33,580 bases of DNA from an uncultured Erysipelotrichaceae bacterium (GTDB taxonomy: Bacteria; Bacillota_I; Bacilli_A; Erysipelotrichales; Coprobacillaceae), in contig CAJUOS010000024.1 of assembly GCA_910588075.1 (NCBI GenBank), positions 1 to 33,580 on the forward strand, given 5' to 3'. Every line of letters begins with the position of its first letter. The stretch's first letter is position 1. The translations under genes and the position numbers were made by a program. This document shows, in pieces, positions 1 through 7,593 of the stretch. The notes beneath the pieces are model-generated. The model did no database searches and was not told the origin of the DNA. It worked only from the letters and a program-made list of their open reading frames with translations.

Positions 1-54
1 ACCTATTTGGTATCCCTTTTTTTTGTCTTTCTCTTTCTTTATTTCTTTTTTTGT

Positions 55-112
55 ATAAAAAAAGATATAAATCAGATTTTATTTTAAACTGAAGTATATC
101 TTTTTCTTTATA
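55..112 (-). terminator. Rho-independent terminator of ptsI
   Basis: On the minus strand, just after the ptsI stop, AAAGATATA-x-TTCAG can pair with CTGA-xx-TATATCTTT around an A/T-rich loop, followed by a run of U. The 116 bases beyond ptsI hold no gene; the rest is a pyrimidine-rich tract on the plus strand. Confidence 0.6.
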
Positions 113-116
113 TAAA

Positions 117-1829
117 TTATTTTGCTATTTTTTCAACTAATTCTACAACTTCTTCCATTGTAGAACAATTAATAGCTTTATTTGCTAATTCAACCATTTC
201 AGCTTTTGAAAGACTTCTAATCAATTTTCTTTGAGCGAGTATAGAAGTAGCTGACATAGAGAATTCATCAAGACCTAATCCTAATAATAGAGGACCAGCT
301 AATGGCTCACCAGCCATTTCTCCACACATACCTACCCATTTTCCTTCATTATGTGCTGAATCAATAACAAATTTAATTAATCTTAAGATAGAAGGATTAA
401 ATGGTTGATATAAATATGATACACCTGATGACATTCTATCAGCAGCAAATGTATATTGAATTAAATCATTTGTTCCAATTGAAAAGAAATCAACTTCCTT
501 AGCGAATTGGTCAGCAAGTACAGCAGCAGCAGGAATTTCAATCATAATACCAACTTGAAGTGTATCAGATACTTTGATACCCTCAGCAATTAATTTTTCT
601 TTTTCTTCTAATAAAATACCTTTTGCTTTTCTAAATTCACCTAATGTAGCAATCATTGGGAACATAATTCTTAAATCACCATAGACAGATGCTCTTAACA
701 ATGCTCTTAATTGAGTTCTAAAAATATCTTCTCTTTGGAAACACAAACGAATAGCACGAACACCTAAGAATGGATTCATTTCTTTTGGTAAATCAATAGC
801 TTCAATTTCTTTATCTCCACCAATATCTAAAGTTCTTACTACAACAGGTTTACCTTCCATAGCTTCTAGAACTTCTTTATAAACTTCATATTGTTTTTCT
901 TCTGTTGGTAAATCAGCTGATTCCATATATAAAAATTCAGTTCTAAATAATCCAACACCTTCTCCACCATTTTCTTTTACACCTGGAAGATCGTTAGCAC
1001 CACCAATATTAGCAACTAATTCAACATGATGACCATCAGTAGATACAGTTTTTTCATTTACTAATTTTTTAAGTTCTTCTCTATATGCAATATATTCATC
1101 ACGTTTTGTTTCATATTCTTTAACAGTATCTTCATCAGGGTTAATAATTACAGTTCCTTCAATACCATCTAAAGCAATCATATCTCCATCTTTAACTTCA
1201 TCAGTTATTGTTTTACAAGCTACAACAGCAGGAATTTCTAAACTTCTTGCCATTATAGCAGAATGTGAAGTTCTACCTCCAATATTAGTAGCAAAACCTC
1301 TAACTAAATTTTTGTTTAATTGTGCAGTATCAGATGGTGTTAAATCATCAGCAATAATCACAACTTCTTCATCAATCAAAGCAGGATTAGGTAATGGTTT
1401 CCCTAATAATGCAGCTAATAGACGACGAGAAACGTCTTTAATATCAGCTGCTCTCTCTCTAAAATACTCATCTCCCATAGATTCGAACATTGAAATAAAC
1501 ATAGTAGCCACTTCATCTAAAGCAGCAGCAGCGTTTAATTTTTCGTTTCTAATTTTATCTTCTACTTGAGTTTTTAATTCTGGATCTGATAATACTAATG
1601 CATGAGCATCAAAAACAGCTGCTTCCTCAGCAGATAAGTTTTTTGAAGCGGCTTCTTTAATAGCTTCAAGTTCCTTTGCAGTCTGATCCATAGCATCTTC
1701 GTATGCTTTGATTTCTTTTTCAACATCTTCAACTGTTGTTTTTTCTACAGTTAAATCTGGCATAACTAATTTGTATGCTTTTGCGATAGCAATACCATTA
1801 GATGCCGCAATACCTTTTATCATTGTCAT
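117..1829 (-). CDS. ptsI: Phosphoenolpyruvate-protein phosphotransferase (PTS enzyme I)
   Basis: Cytoplasmic enzyme I transfers phosphate from PEP to HPr and so starts phosphorelay to all PTS sugar permeases. At 570 residues it has the family's usual length. The swivelling domain carries the phospho-accepting histidine in GGRTSHSAIMARS (His189). The C-terminal PEP-binding barrel shows GVGLFRTEFL near 291-300, DFFSIGTNDLIQYTFAADR near 447-465 and the active-site Cys502 in VGMCGEMAGE. Both key residues fall at the same numbers as in the E. coli enzyme. The start is chosen because GGAGG lies 9 bases upstream; a second ATG two codons in is less well placed. ptsH is not adjacent. It is divergent from nagB across 162 bases and probably monocistronic. 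Confidence 0.97.
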   Translation of the reverse strand: MTMIKGIAASNGIAIAKAYKLVMPDLTVEKTTVEDVEKEIKAYEDAMDQTAKELEAIKEAASKNLSAEEAAVFDAHALVLSDPELKTQVEDKIRNEKLNAAAALDEVATMFISMFESMGDEYFRERAADIKDVSRRLLAALLGKPLPNPALIDEEVVIIADDLTPSDTAQLNKNLVRGFATNIGGRTSHSAIMARSLEIPAVVACKTITDEVKDGDMIALDGIEGTVIINPDEDTVKEYETKRDEYIAYREELKKLVNEKTVSTDGHHVELVANIGGANDLPGVKENGGEGVGLFRTEFLYMESADLPTEEKQYEVYKEVLEAMEGKPVVVRTLDIGGDKEIEAIDLPKEMNPFLGVRAIRLCFQREDIFRTQLRALLRASVYGDLRIMFPMIATLGEFRKAKGILLEEKEKLIAEGIKVSDTLQVGIMIEIPAAAVLADQFAKEVDFFSIGTNDLIQYTFAADRMSSGVSYLYQPFNPSILRLIKFVIDSAHNEGKWVGMCGEMAGEPLAGPLLLGLGLDEFSMSATSILAQRKLIRSLSKAEMVELANKAINCSTMEEVVELVEKIAK

Positions 1830-1931
1830 TTTGACCTACCTCCATGCTTTATATTTTACCTTATTTTATTTATAAAATAAAGGCTTATGTTGATATATTC
1901 TTGAAAAAATCAATTTTCATATTTTGAAAAT

Positions 1932-1965
1932 TTGCCTTTTAAATTTCTGAAGAATAGTATATAAT
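1932..1965 (+). promoter_or_regulatory. Candidate sigma-A promoter of nagB
   Basis: TTGCCT (1932-1937) is followed after 17 bases by TAGTAT (1955-1960); an overlapping TATAAT sits at 1960-1965. The nagB Shine-Dalgarno AGGAGGG follows at about 1979. The region also has to hold the ptsI promoter on the other strand. No clear cre box or NagR operator was seen. Confidence 0.45.
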
Positions 1966-1991
1966 AAATTTAGATACAGGAGGGATAAGAA

Positions 1992-2723
1992 ATGGAAGTA
2001 ATTATTTGTAAGAATAAAGATGAAGCAAGTACAAAAGCATGTGAAATTATGGTGGGAATTGTGAAGGAAAATCCAAAAGCTGTTTTGGGACTAGCAACAG
2101 GATCAACACCAGTTCAATTATATGCTAAAATGATTGAAGATCATAAAGAAAATGGAACATCTTATAAAGATATCCAAACATATAATCTTGACGAATATTT
2201 TGGATTAGATCAATCACATCCACAAAGTTATCATTATTTTATGTGTCATCATTTATTTAATGGATTAGATATTAATATGGATAATGTTCATGTACCAAAA
2301 GGAAAAGGAAATGTTGAAGAAGAAGCTCAAAAATATAATGAAATGTTAGCTCAAAATCCTTTGGATATTCAATTATTAGGTATTGGATCAAATGGACATA
2401 TTGGTTTTAATGAACCAGGGACTGCCTTTGATTCAGTAACACATGTTGTAGACTTAAAACAATCTACAATTGAAGATAATGCAAGACTTTTCTTTGATGG
2501 GAAAATTGATGATGTTCCAAGACAAGCAGTAAGTATGGGAATTGCTAATATTATGCAAGCAAAGAAAGTTTTGTTATTAGCATTTGGAGAAGGGAAAGCA
2601 GAAGCTGTTAAAGGTATGGTTGAAGGACCAAAAACAGTTGATTTACCTGCAAGTGCTTTACAAGATCATCCTGATTGTGTATTAATTATTGATGAAGATG
2701 CAGCAAAATTACTTAGTAAATAA
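1992..2723 (+). CDS. nagB: Glucosamine-6-phosphate deaminase
   Basis: NagB converts glucosamine-6-phosphate to fructose-6-phosphate and ammonia, feeding amino sugars into glycolysis. The 243-residue length is that of the short Gram-positive form, which lacks the allosteric C-terminal extension of E. coli NagB. Visible motifs are the phosphate-binding GLATGSTP (33-40), the catalytic Asp in YNLDEY (Asp67), and GSNGHIGFNEP, which contains His136 and Glu141 of the ring-opening relay. A strong AGGAGGG site precedes the ATG. nagA is not adjacent, and a strong hairpin terminator follows at once, so the gene is probably monocistronic. Being opposite ptsI fits PTS import of GlcNAc or glucosamine, although no permease is in the window. 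Confidence 0.96.
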   Translation: MEVIICKNKDEASTKACEIMVGIVKENPKAVLGLATGSTPVQLYAKMIEDHKENGTSYKDIQTYNLDEYFGLDQSHPQSYHYFMCHHLFNGLDINMDNVHVPKGKGNVEEEAQKYNEMLAQNPLDIQLLGIGSNGHIGFNEPGTAFDSVTHVVDLKQSTIEDNARLFFDGKIDDVPRQAVSMGIANIMQAKKVLLLAFGEGKAEAVKGMVEGPKTVDLPASALQDHPDCVLIIDEDAAKLLSK

Positions 2724-2744
2724 TGAATAGAATATAGAATCATA

Positions 2745-2782
2745 AAAAAACATATCTACTATTAAAAACAGATATGTTTTTT
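2745..2782. terminator. Bidirectional terminator after nagB
   Basis: A perfect 13-bp inverted repeat pairs A6-CATATCT (2745-2757) with AGATATG-T6 (2770-2782). It has A and U tracts on both sides, so it can stop transcription from either direction. Confidence 0.85.
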
Positions 2783-2821
2783 AATAAATTAATATATAGT
2801 AAAAAAGATTTAGATAAGTTA

Positions 2822-2857
2822 AAAAAGTGGTATAACATGAAAAATTATATCACTTTT
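2822..2857 (-). terminator. Terminator of msrC (possibly bidirectional)
   Basis: A5-GTGGTATAA pairs with TTATATCAC-T5 with a single G-U wobble around a short loop. It lies 34 bases beyond the msrC stop, with the U run on the minus strand. It is the second hairpin in the 167-base gap between convergent nagB and msrC. Confidence 0.7.
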
Positions 2858-2890
2858 TAAAATGAAAACGACTAATATAAATTTTTTTCT

Positions 2891-3337
2891 TTAAAAAAGA
2901 TATTCTACCATGAGTTCTACTACTTTTTCTAAGAATATCTGATCTTTTTGAGAAAAACGATTATATGATGGAGAATCCACATCTAAAACACCTATAAGTT
3001 GTTGTTCTTTTATGATTGGAATAACAATTTCACTGCGACTATGACTATCACATGCAATATGTCCTTGGAATTGATGGACATCATCTACACAAATTGTTGT
3101 TCTTTGGTATGCAGCAGTTCCACAAACACCTTTTCCTATAGGAATACGAACACAAGCAACTCTTCCTTGAAATGGACCTAATATAAGTTCATTATCTTCT
3201 AACAAATAAAAGCCAACCCAATTAATATTTGAAAGTATTTCATTTAGATAAGCAGAAATATTTGCTAAATTAGCAATAATGTTTTTTTCATCTTTGATAA
3301 GAGCATAAATCTCTTCTAAAAATAATTGTTTATTCAT
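2891..3337 (-). CDS. msrC: Free methionine-(R)-sulfoxide reductase (GAF domain)
   Basis: This fRMsr enzyme reduces free methionine-R-sulfoxide in the cytoplasm using thioredoxin-type recycling. The 148-residue protein is one GAF domain. It has the family's three cysteines: Cys62 (RVACVRIP), Cys72 (GVCGTAA) and Cys96 (IACDSHSRSEIV). Their 10- and 24-residue spacing is that of characterised fRMsr proteins and separates it from non-catalytic GAF proteins. NWVGFYLL (39-46) and GVLDVDSP (116-123) are also typical. A longer in-frame start at 3454 would overlap the divergent gene. The ATG at 3337 is preferred because it follows AGAGGTG and gives a standard N-terminus. Its neighbour metA shares a methionine theme, though it is not in the same transcript. 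Confidence 0.93.
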   Translation of the reverse strand: MNKQLFLEEIYALIKDEKNIIANLANISAYLNEILSNINWVGFYLLEDNELILGPFQGRVACVRIPIGKGVCGTAAYQRTTICVDDVHQFQGHIACDSHSRSEIVIPIIKEQQLIGVLDVDSPSYNRFSQKDQIFLEKVVELMVEYLF

Positions 3338-3385
3338 TGCGTTCACCTCTTTTTTAGTATAACATAAATGAAGAGGTGATGTGAA
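3338..3385. promoter_or_regulatory. 48-base divergent promoter region with mirror-image Shine-Dalgarno sites
   Basis: The gap between divergent msrC and the dNTPase holds CACCTCTT (3344-3351) and AAGAGGTG (3371-3378), exact reverse complements that are the two genes' ribosome-binding sites. Between them, AGTATA reads TATACT on the minus strand, a good -10 for msrC, and overlaps TATAAC on the plus strand. The promoters must overlap or extend into the coding regions. Confidence 0.5.
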
Positions 3386-4612
3386 ATGAGTAATCAAAAA
3401 TTTATAAATGAGGCTATGAATGAGAATCACCCACAATATATTATGGCCATTCATAGAGAAGGAGACTTATATCAAAGAAGAAATGATTTAAGAAGTCCTT
3501 TTGGAAGAGATTATACACGTATTATTTTTTCAGAAGCATATAGACGTTTAAAACATAAGACACAAGTTTTTTTTGCTGTTGAAAATGATCACATTTGTAC
3601 ACGAAGTGAACATGTTAATCTTGTTGAATCAATATCATATACAATTGCTTTAGAATTGGGATTAAATACAGAATTAACAAAAGCTATTGCTGTTGGACAT
3701 GATTTAGGGCATGCACCATTTGGACATGGTGGAGAAAAAATTATAACAAAAATAGCAGAGAAATATGGATTATCAACATTTTGGCATGAGAAAAATAGTT
3801 TACATTTTGTAGATAATATTGAATTATTAGAAAATAATAATCATGATTTGCATAATCTTAATTTGACATATGCAGTAAGAGATGGAATTATTTCACATTG
3901 TGGTGAAATTAATCAAAAGTATATTCAAAGAAGAAAAGATGTAATTGATTTATCTTGTTATCAGTATGCAGGAGAATATAATCCTTTTACATATGAAGGA
4001 TGTGTTGTTAAAATGGCTGATAAAATTGCATATTTAGCAAGAGATATTGAAGATGCTTTAACTCTTCATATTTTATCTTTAGAAGAAGTTAATCAATTAA
4101 AAGAACAAATGAATCAACTTTCTTCTTATCAATTTCATTCTATCAACAATGGTTCTATTGTTAATTATTTTATATATGATGTTATTGAGAATTCTTCAAT
4201 AGAAAAAGGAATAGGTCTTTCAGATGAAGCTTTATCTATAATGCAAACTATTATGAATTTTAATTATAAACACATATATCAAATAAAAAGAGTGGAAGTT
4301 CATAATAATTATGTTTCACTTATTTTAAATGCGATTTTTGATTTTTTACATGATTATGGAGAAAAAGAGGATATGATTGCTAAATTACAAGAAGATCAAC
4401 AATGTTATCCTAAACTTATTGGAACATATTTACAATGGTTAGAAAAATATGCAAAATTAGAAAATATTCCAAGAGATAAGAAATACAAAAATAAAATAAT
4501 TTATGATTTTGTGAATGATTCATTAGCTTTAGAAAAAAGTATATTAGATTATTTAGCAGGAATGAGTGATATTTTTATCATTCAAGTATTTAATGAATTG
4601 ATTTCCTTTTAA
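3386..4612 (+). CDS. HD-domain deoxynucleoside triphosphate triphosphohydrolase (dGTPase-like)
   Basis: Members of this HD family cleave dNTPs to deoxynucleoside and tripolyphosphate, controlling dNTP pools. The 408-residue sequence has RSPFGRDYTRIIFSEAYRRL near 36-55, the first metal-ligand histidine in RSEHVNLVES (His76), the defining HD pair in VGHDLGHAPFGHGGE (His105-Asp106), and the downstream ligand Asp212 in VKMADKIAYLARDIEDA. The N-terminal half matches dGTPase-like proteins closely; the C-terminal third is more divergent. Substrate range (dGTP only or all dNTPs, allosterically activated) cannot be read from sequence. The start follows AAGAGGTG with good spacing. It is probably monocistronic, followed by a 97-base gap before metA. 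Confidence 0.92.
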   Translation: MSNQKFINEAMNENHPQYIMAIHREGDLYQRRNDLRSPFGRDYTRIIFSEAYRRLKHKTQVFFAVENDHICTRSEHVNLVESISYTIALELGLNTELTKAIAVGHDLGHAPFGHGGEKIITKIAEKYGLSTFWHEKNSLHFVDNIELLENNNHDLHNLNLTYAVRDGIISHCGEINQKYIQRRKDVIDLSCYQYAGEYNPFTYEGCVVKMADKIAYLARDIEDALTLHILSLEEVNQLKEQMNQLSSYQFHSINNGSIVNYFIYDVIENSSIEKGIGLSDEALSIMQTIMNFNYKHIYQIKRVEVHNNYVSLILNAIFDFLHDYGEKEDMIAKLQEDQQCYPKLIGTYLQWLEKYAKLENIPRDKKYKNKIIYDFVNDSLALEKSILDYLAGMSDIFIIQVFNELISF

Positions 4613-4709
4613 AATTGGAAATTAATTTTTTATTATATTATTAGAAAATAGTGCTAGGAGTCTTTTATGAATTATGTTAGAATAATGCAATAATAGGAGT
4701 GATAATATT

Positions 4710-5642
4710 ATGCCAATAAAAATACCAGATAATTTACCTGCAGCAAGAATATTAAAAGATGAAAATATATTTATAATGGATGAAACACGAGCAACAACAC
4801 AAAGAATTCGTCCATTGAAATTATTAATATTAAATATTATGCCAACAAAAATTGTAACTGAAACGCAATTATTGAGATTATTATCTAATACACCATTACA
4901 AATGGAAGTGGATTGGATACATATGGCTACACATGAATCTAAAAATGTTTCTAAAGAACATCTTTTAGCATTTTATAAAACTTTTGAAGATATTAAAGAT
5001 AATAAATATGATGGTTTAATTATAACAGGAGCACCAGTAGAAAAATTAGATTTTGAAGATGTTGATTATTGGAATGAATTTACACAATTATTAGAATGGT
5101 CTAAAACACATGTTTTTAGTAGCTTCTTTATTTGTTGGGCTGCTCAAGCTTCGTTATATTATTTTTATGGAGTATCAAAATATTTATTAAATCATAAATT
5201 AACAGGAGTATATTTACATCATACTAATGTTCATAAAATGACAAGAAAAATATTGAGAGGTTTTGATTATCAATTTTATGCCCCACATTCTCGTTATACA
5301 ACTGTATCTAAAAAAGATATAGAAGAAATAGATGAATTAGATATTCTTGCAGAATCAAAGGAGGCAGGAGTTTATATTGTTGCAACAAAAGATGGATCTC
5401 GCTTCTTTATAACAGGACATCCAGAATATGATCCTGATACATTGGATAAAGAATATCGTAGAGATTTAGCTAATCCAGATATTGAGAGTGAGATGCCTAA
5501 AAATTATTATTTAAATGATGATATCAATGATGAAATTCAAGTAAAATGGAAATCACATGCATATCTTATATTTTCGAATTGGTTGAATTATTACGTTTAT
5601 CAAGAAACACCTTATGATCTTGAAGATTTAAAAGAGAGATAA
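4710..5642 (+). CDS. metA: Homoserine O-acetyltransferase (MetA family)
   Basis: MetA acylates homoserine in the first committed step of methionine synthesis. The 310 residues align end to end with the family. The nucleophile is Cys142 in FFICWAAQA; the His-Glu pair lies in TGHPEYD. Residue 111 in LIITGAPVEKLDFEDV is Glu. Published work on Bacillus cereus MetA showed that Glu111 favours acetyl-CoA whereas Gly favours succinyl-CoA, so O-acetylhomoserine is the predicted product despite the gene name. ATAGGAGTG provides the ribosome-binding site. No SAM or T-box riboswitch was found in the 97-base leader region. A hairpin terminator overlaps the stop codon. Confidence 0.95.
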   Translation: MPIKIPDNLPAARILKDENIFIMDETRATTQRIRPLKLLILNIMPTKIVTETQLLRLLSNTPLQMEVDWIHMATHESKNVSKEHLLAFYKTFEDIKDNKYDGLIITGAPVEKLDFEDVDYWNEFTQLLEWSKTHVFSSFFICWAAQASLYYFYGVSKYLLNHKLTGVYLHHTNVHKMTRKILRGFDYQFYAPHSRYTTVSKKDIEEIDELDILAESKEAGVYIVATKDGSRFFITGHPEYDPDTLDKEYRRDLANPDIESEMPKNYYLNDDINDEIQVKWKSHAYLIFSNWLNYYVYQETPYDLEDLKER

Positions 5643-5660
5643 AATATCTCTTTTCTTTTT
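5631..5660 (+). terminator. Terminator of metA
   Basis: AGAGATA (5635-5641) pairs with TATCTCT (5645-5651) in a stem extended by further A-U pairs, followed by a U-rich run. The stem starts inside the last codons of metA. Confidence 0.75.
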
Positions 5661-5691
5661 ATATATGTTTCTGATTTTCCAAAATATAACA

Positions 5692-5720
5692 TTGATTATA
5701 GAGAAAAAACATTGTATAAT
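5692..5720 (+). promoter_or_regulatory. Sigma-A type promoter of the dockerin glucosaminidase operon
   Basis: TTGATT (5692-5697), a 17-base spacer, then a perfect TATAAT (5715-5720), 35 bases upstream of the chosen start at 5755. Confidence 0.75.
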
Positions 5721-5754
5721 TGTGATACAATCAAAAATTATGGGGAGGATTATA

Positions 5755-7578
5755 ATGAAAACAAGTCAATTTAATCAAAAAAAGATTTTTTTACTTATAA
5801 CAGGAATAATTTTCTCATTAGTATTAGCAATTTATAATCAAGATGCTTTTGCCGAAGATGATGGAAGTGTAGCAAGTGAGAATTTATCTGAAAATGCTAT
5901 TTTTACAAAAATTGATGAAAATGGTAATATTGTAGAAATGTCTGAAAGTGAAATAAATGAATCAGGAATAATTGATGAAACAGAACAATTGTCAGCTTCT
6001 CAATCAAAGAAAAAAACAAACCAATCTATTTCAACATATTCATCAAGAAGTGTCATGCCTAAAGATGATATACTTTATCAAAGAGGGGTTGTTAATTTTA
6101 GAACAAAATCAAGTAGTCAAAATACTTTATATATTGAAGAAGCCACTGGAAGAGAAGGGTATACAAATGGTTGCTATGCAGCTGATGGTGCTTATTTAGG
6201 ACATAATGCTTCTAGAACAAAAGTTAAGTTTATGCTTTCTGGTGTTATTGGTTGGGTTAATGCTAGTGAAGTTCAGGTCTTAGATTTTAGTAATAGTGCC
6301 GTTCAAACATTAAGTAAATATTATGTAAGTAATGGACGATTAATTCATGGGATTGTTACAAATTTAAAAAATAAATATTATTCTAATAAAATTGATGTTG
6401 GACCAAAACCCTCTTATTTAAAAGAAGGTGAAACATATTATAGTTATGATGGACATTATTTCTATTCTTATAATAATACAAAGGGATATACAACAATGTT
6501 ACAAGATTATCGTAATGATACAAGAAAAAATTCTGTCAATCCTCAAACACCTTATTATAACTATTATCAATTTTTATCACATCGAAGTAAAAGTATTTAT
6601 ACTGCTAAAGAAATAGATCGAGCAATTAATAAAAAAACAGTTTCTTCATCAAAAATGAGAAACTTAGGTCATGCTTATGTTAATAATCAAAATAAGTATG
6701 GAATTAATGCATTATTGGTATTAGGTGTATCAGCCAATGAAAGTGAGTGGGGCACAAGTTCAATTGCAAAAAAAAATAATAATTTATTTGGACATGCTGC
6801 ATATGATAGTGATCCTTCAGGAAGTGCTAATAAATATTCAACACCTGCTTTTAGTGTCTACTATCATGCAAGTACCTTTTTATCTAAACAGTATTGTTAT
6901 CCAAAGAATTGGAAATATAATGGTAGTTATTTAGGAGATAAAGCAAGTGGTATCAATGTTCAATATGCTTCTGATCCATATTGGGGAGAAAAAGCAGCTA
7001 CCTTTGCATGGGCTATTGATAAGGAATTAGGAAATAAGGATGCTTTTAGATATACAATTGGTGTTAAAAATCCTTATAATTATAAAGCAAGTAAAGCAAG
7101 TATAAAAAAGGATAAAAAAGATTCATCGACAACATTATATCAAACTATGAACACAGCAAAAGAACCTTTTACAAATTATGCTTTTATTAATATAAATAAT
7201 GAGAAAAAGAATAATTATTATAAAATACAAAGTGATAGTATTTTAAATTCATCAAGATCAACTATTACTGATAAAGGAGAGTATTCTTTTTCTAGGGATT
7301 ATGCTTATATAGATGATGAGAATGTTGTTATTGTATCAAAAGGAAAAACTAATCCAATAGAAGAAAAACCTGAAGTAAAGTATTTAAAAGGGGATATTGA
7401 TGGCGATGGTGCTGTTGAAGCCAATGATTATATGCTTATTAAATTACATGTATTAGGAAGAAAAAAATTAAGTGGAGATGCATTAAAGAGAGCAGACGTA
7501 GATGGTGATGGATCAATTGAAGCTAATGATTATATGCTTGTTAAACTTCATGTATTAGGAAGAAAAAAATTATTTTAA
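5755..7578 (+). CDS. Secreted endo-beta-N-acetylglucosaminidase with C-terminal dockerin
   Basis: Predicted peptidoglycan hydrolase cleaving the GlcNAc-MurNAc backbone outside the cell. From the start at 5755 (GGGGAGG just upstream; an in-frame ATG at 5665 precedes the promoter) the 607-residue protein has a signal peptide ending near DAFAED, and a disordered stretch. A beta-rich region containing YYSYDGHYFYS comes next. A GH73/LytD-type glucosaminidase domain follows at about 300-450, with probable catalytic Glu329 in SANESEWG and conserved NNLFG and YASDPYWGEKA. Residues 543-607 are a type I dockerin: two Ca-binding repeats, GDIDGDGAVEANDYMLIKLH and ADVDGDGSIEANDYMLVKLH. It needs a cohesin partner for display. 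The next gene begins 15 bases downstream. Confidence 0.88.
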   Translation: MKTSQFNQKKIFLLITGIIFSLVLAIYNQDAFAEDDGSVASENLSENAIFTKIDENGNIVEMSESEINESGIIDETEQLSASQSKKKTNQSISTYSSRSVMPKDDILYQRGVVNFRTKSSSQNTLYIEEATGREGYTNGCYAADGAYLGHNASRTKVKFMLSGVIGWVNASEVQVLDFSNSAVQTLSKYYVSNGRLIHGIVTNLKNKYYSNKIDVGPKPSYLKEGETYYSYDGHYFYSYNNTKGYTTMLQDYRNDTRKNSVNPQTPYYNYYQFLSHRSKSIYTAKEIDRAINKKTVSSSKMRNLGHAYVNNQNKYGINALLVLGVSANESEWGTSSIAKKNNNLFGHAAYDSDPSGSANKYSTPAFSVYYHASTFLSKQYCYPKNWKYNGSYLGDKASGINVQYASDPYWGEKAATFAWAIDKELGNKDAFRYTIGVKNPYNYKASKASIKKDKKDSSTTLYQTMNTAKEPFTNYAFININNEKKNNYYKIQSDSILNSSRSTITDKGEYSFSRDYAYIDDENVVIVSKGKTNPIEEKPEVKYLKGDIDGDGAVEANDYMLIKLHVLGRKKLSGDALKRADVDGDGSIEANDYMLVKLHVLGRKKLF

Positions 7579-7593
7579 AAGGAGAATCACGTT

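Noticed and set aside
2862..2877. cre-like sequence (ATGAAAACG...)
   Set aside because: Only the left half fits the CcpA consensus, and it lies downstream of two convergent genes rather than at a promoter.
7381..7578. Cellulosome component
   Set aside because: A dockerin alone is not evidence: no cellulase, cohesin scaffold or carbohydrate-binding module is present, and the catalytic domain targets peptidoglycan.
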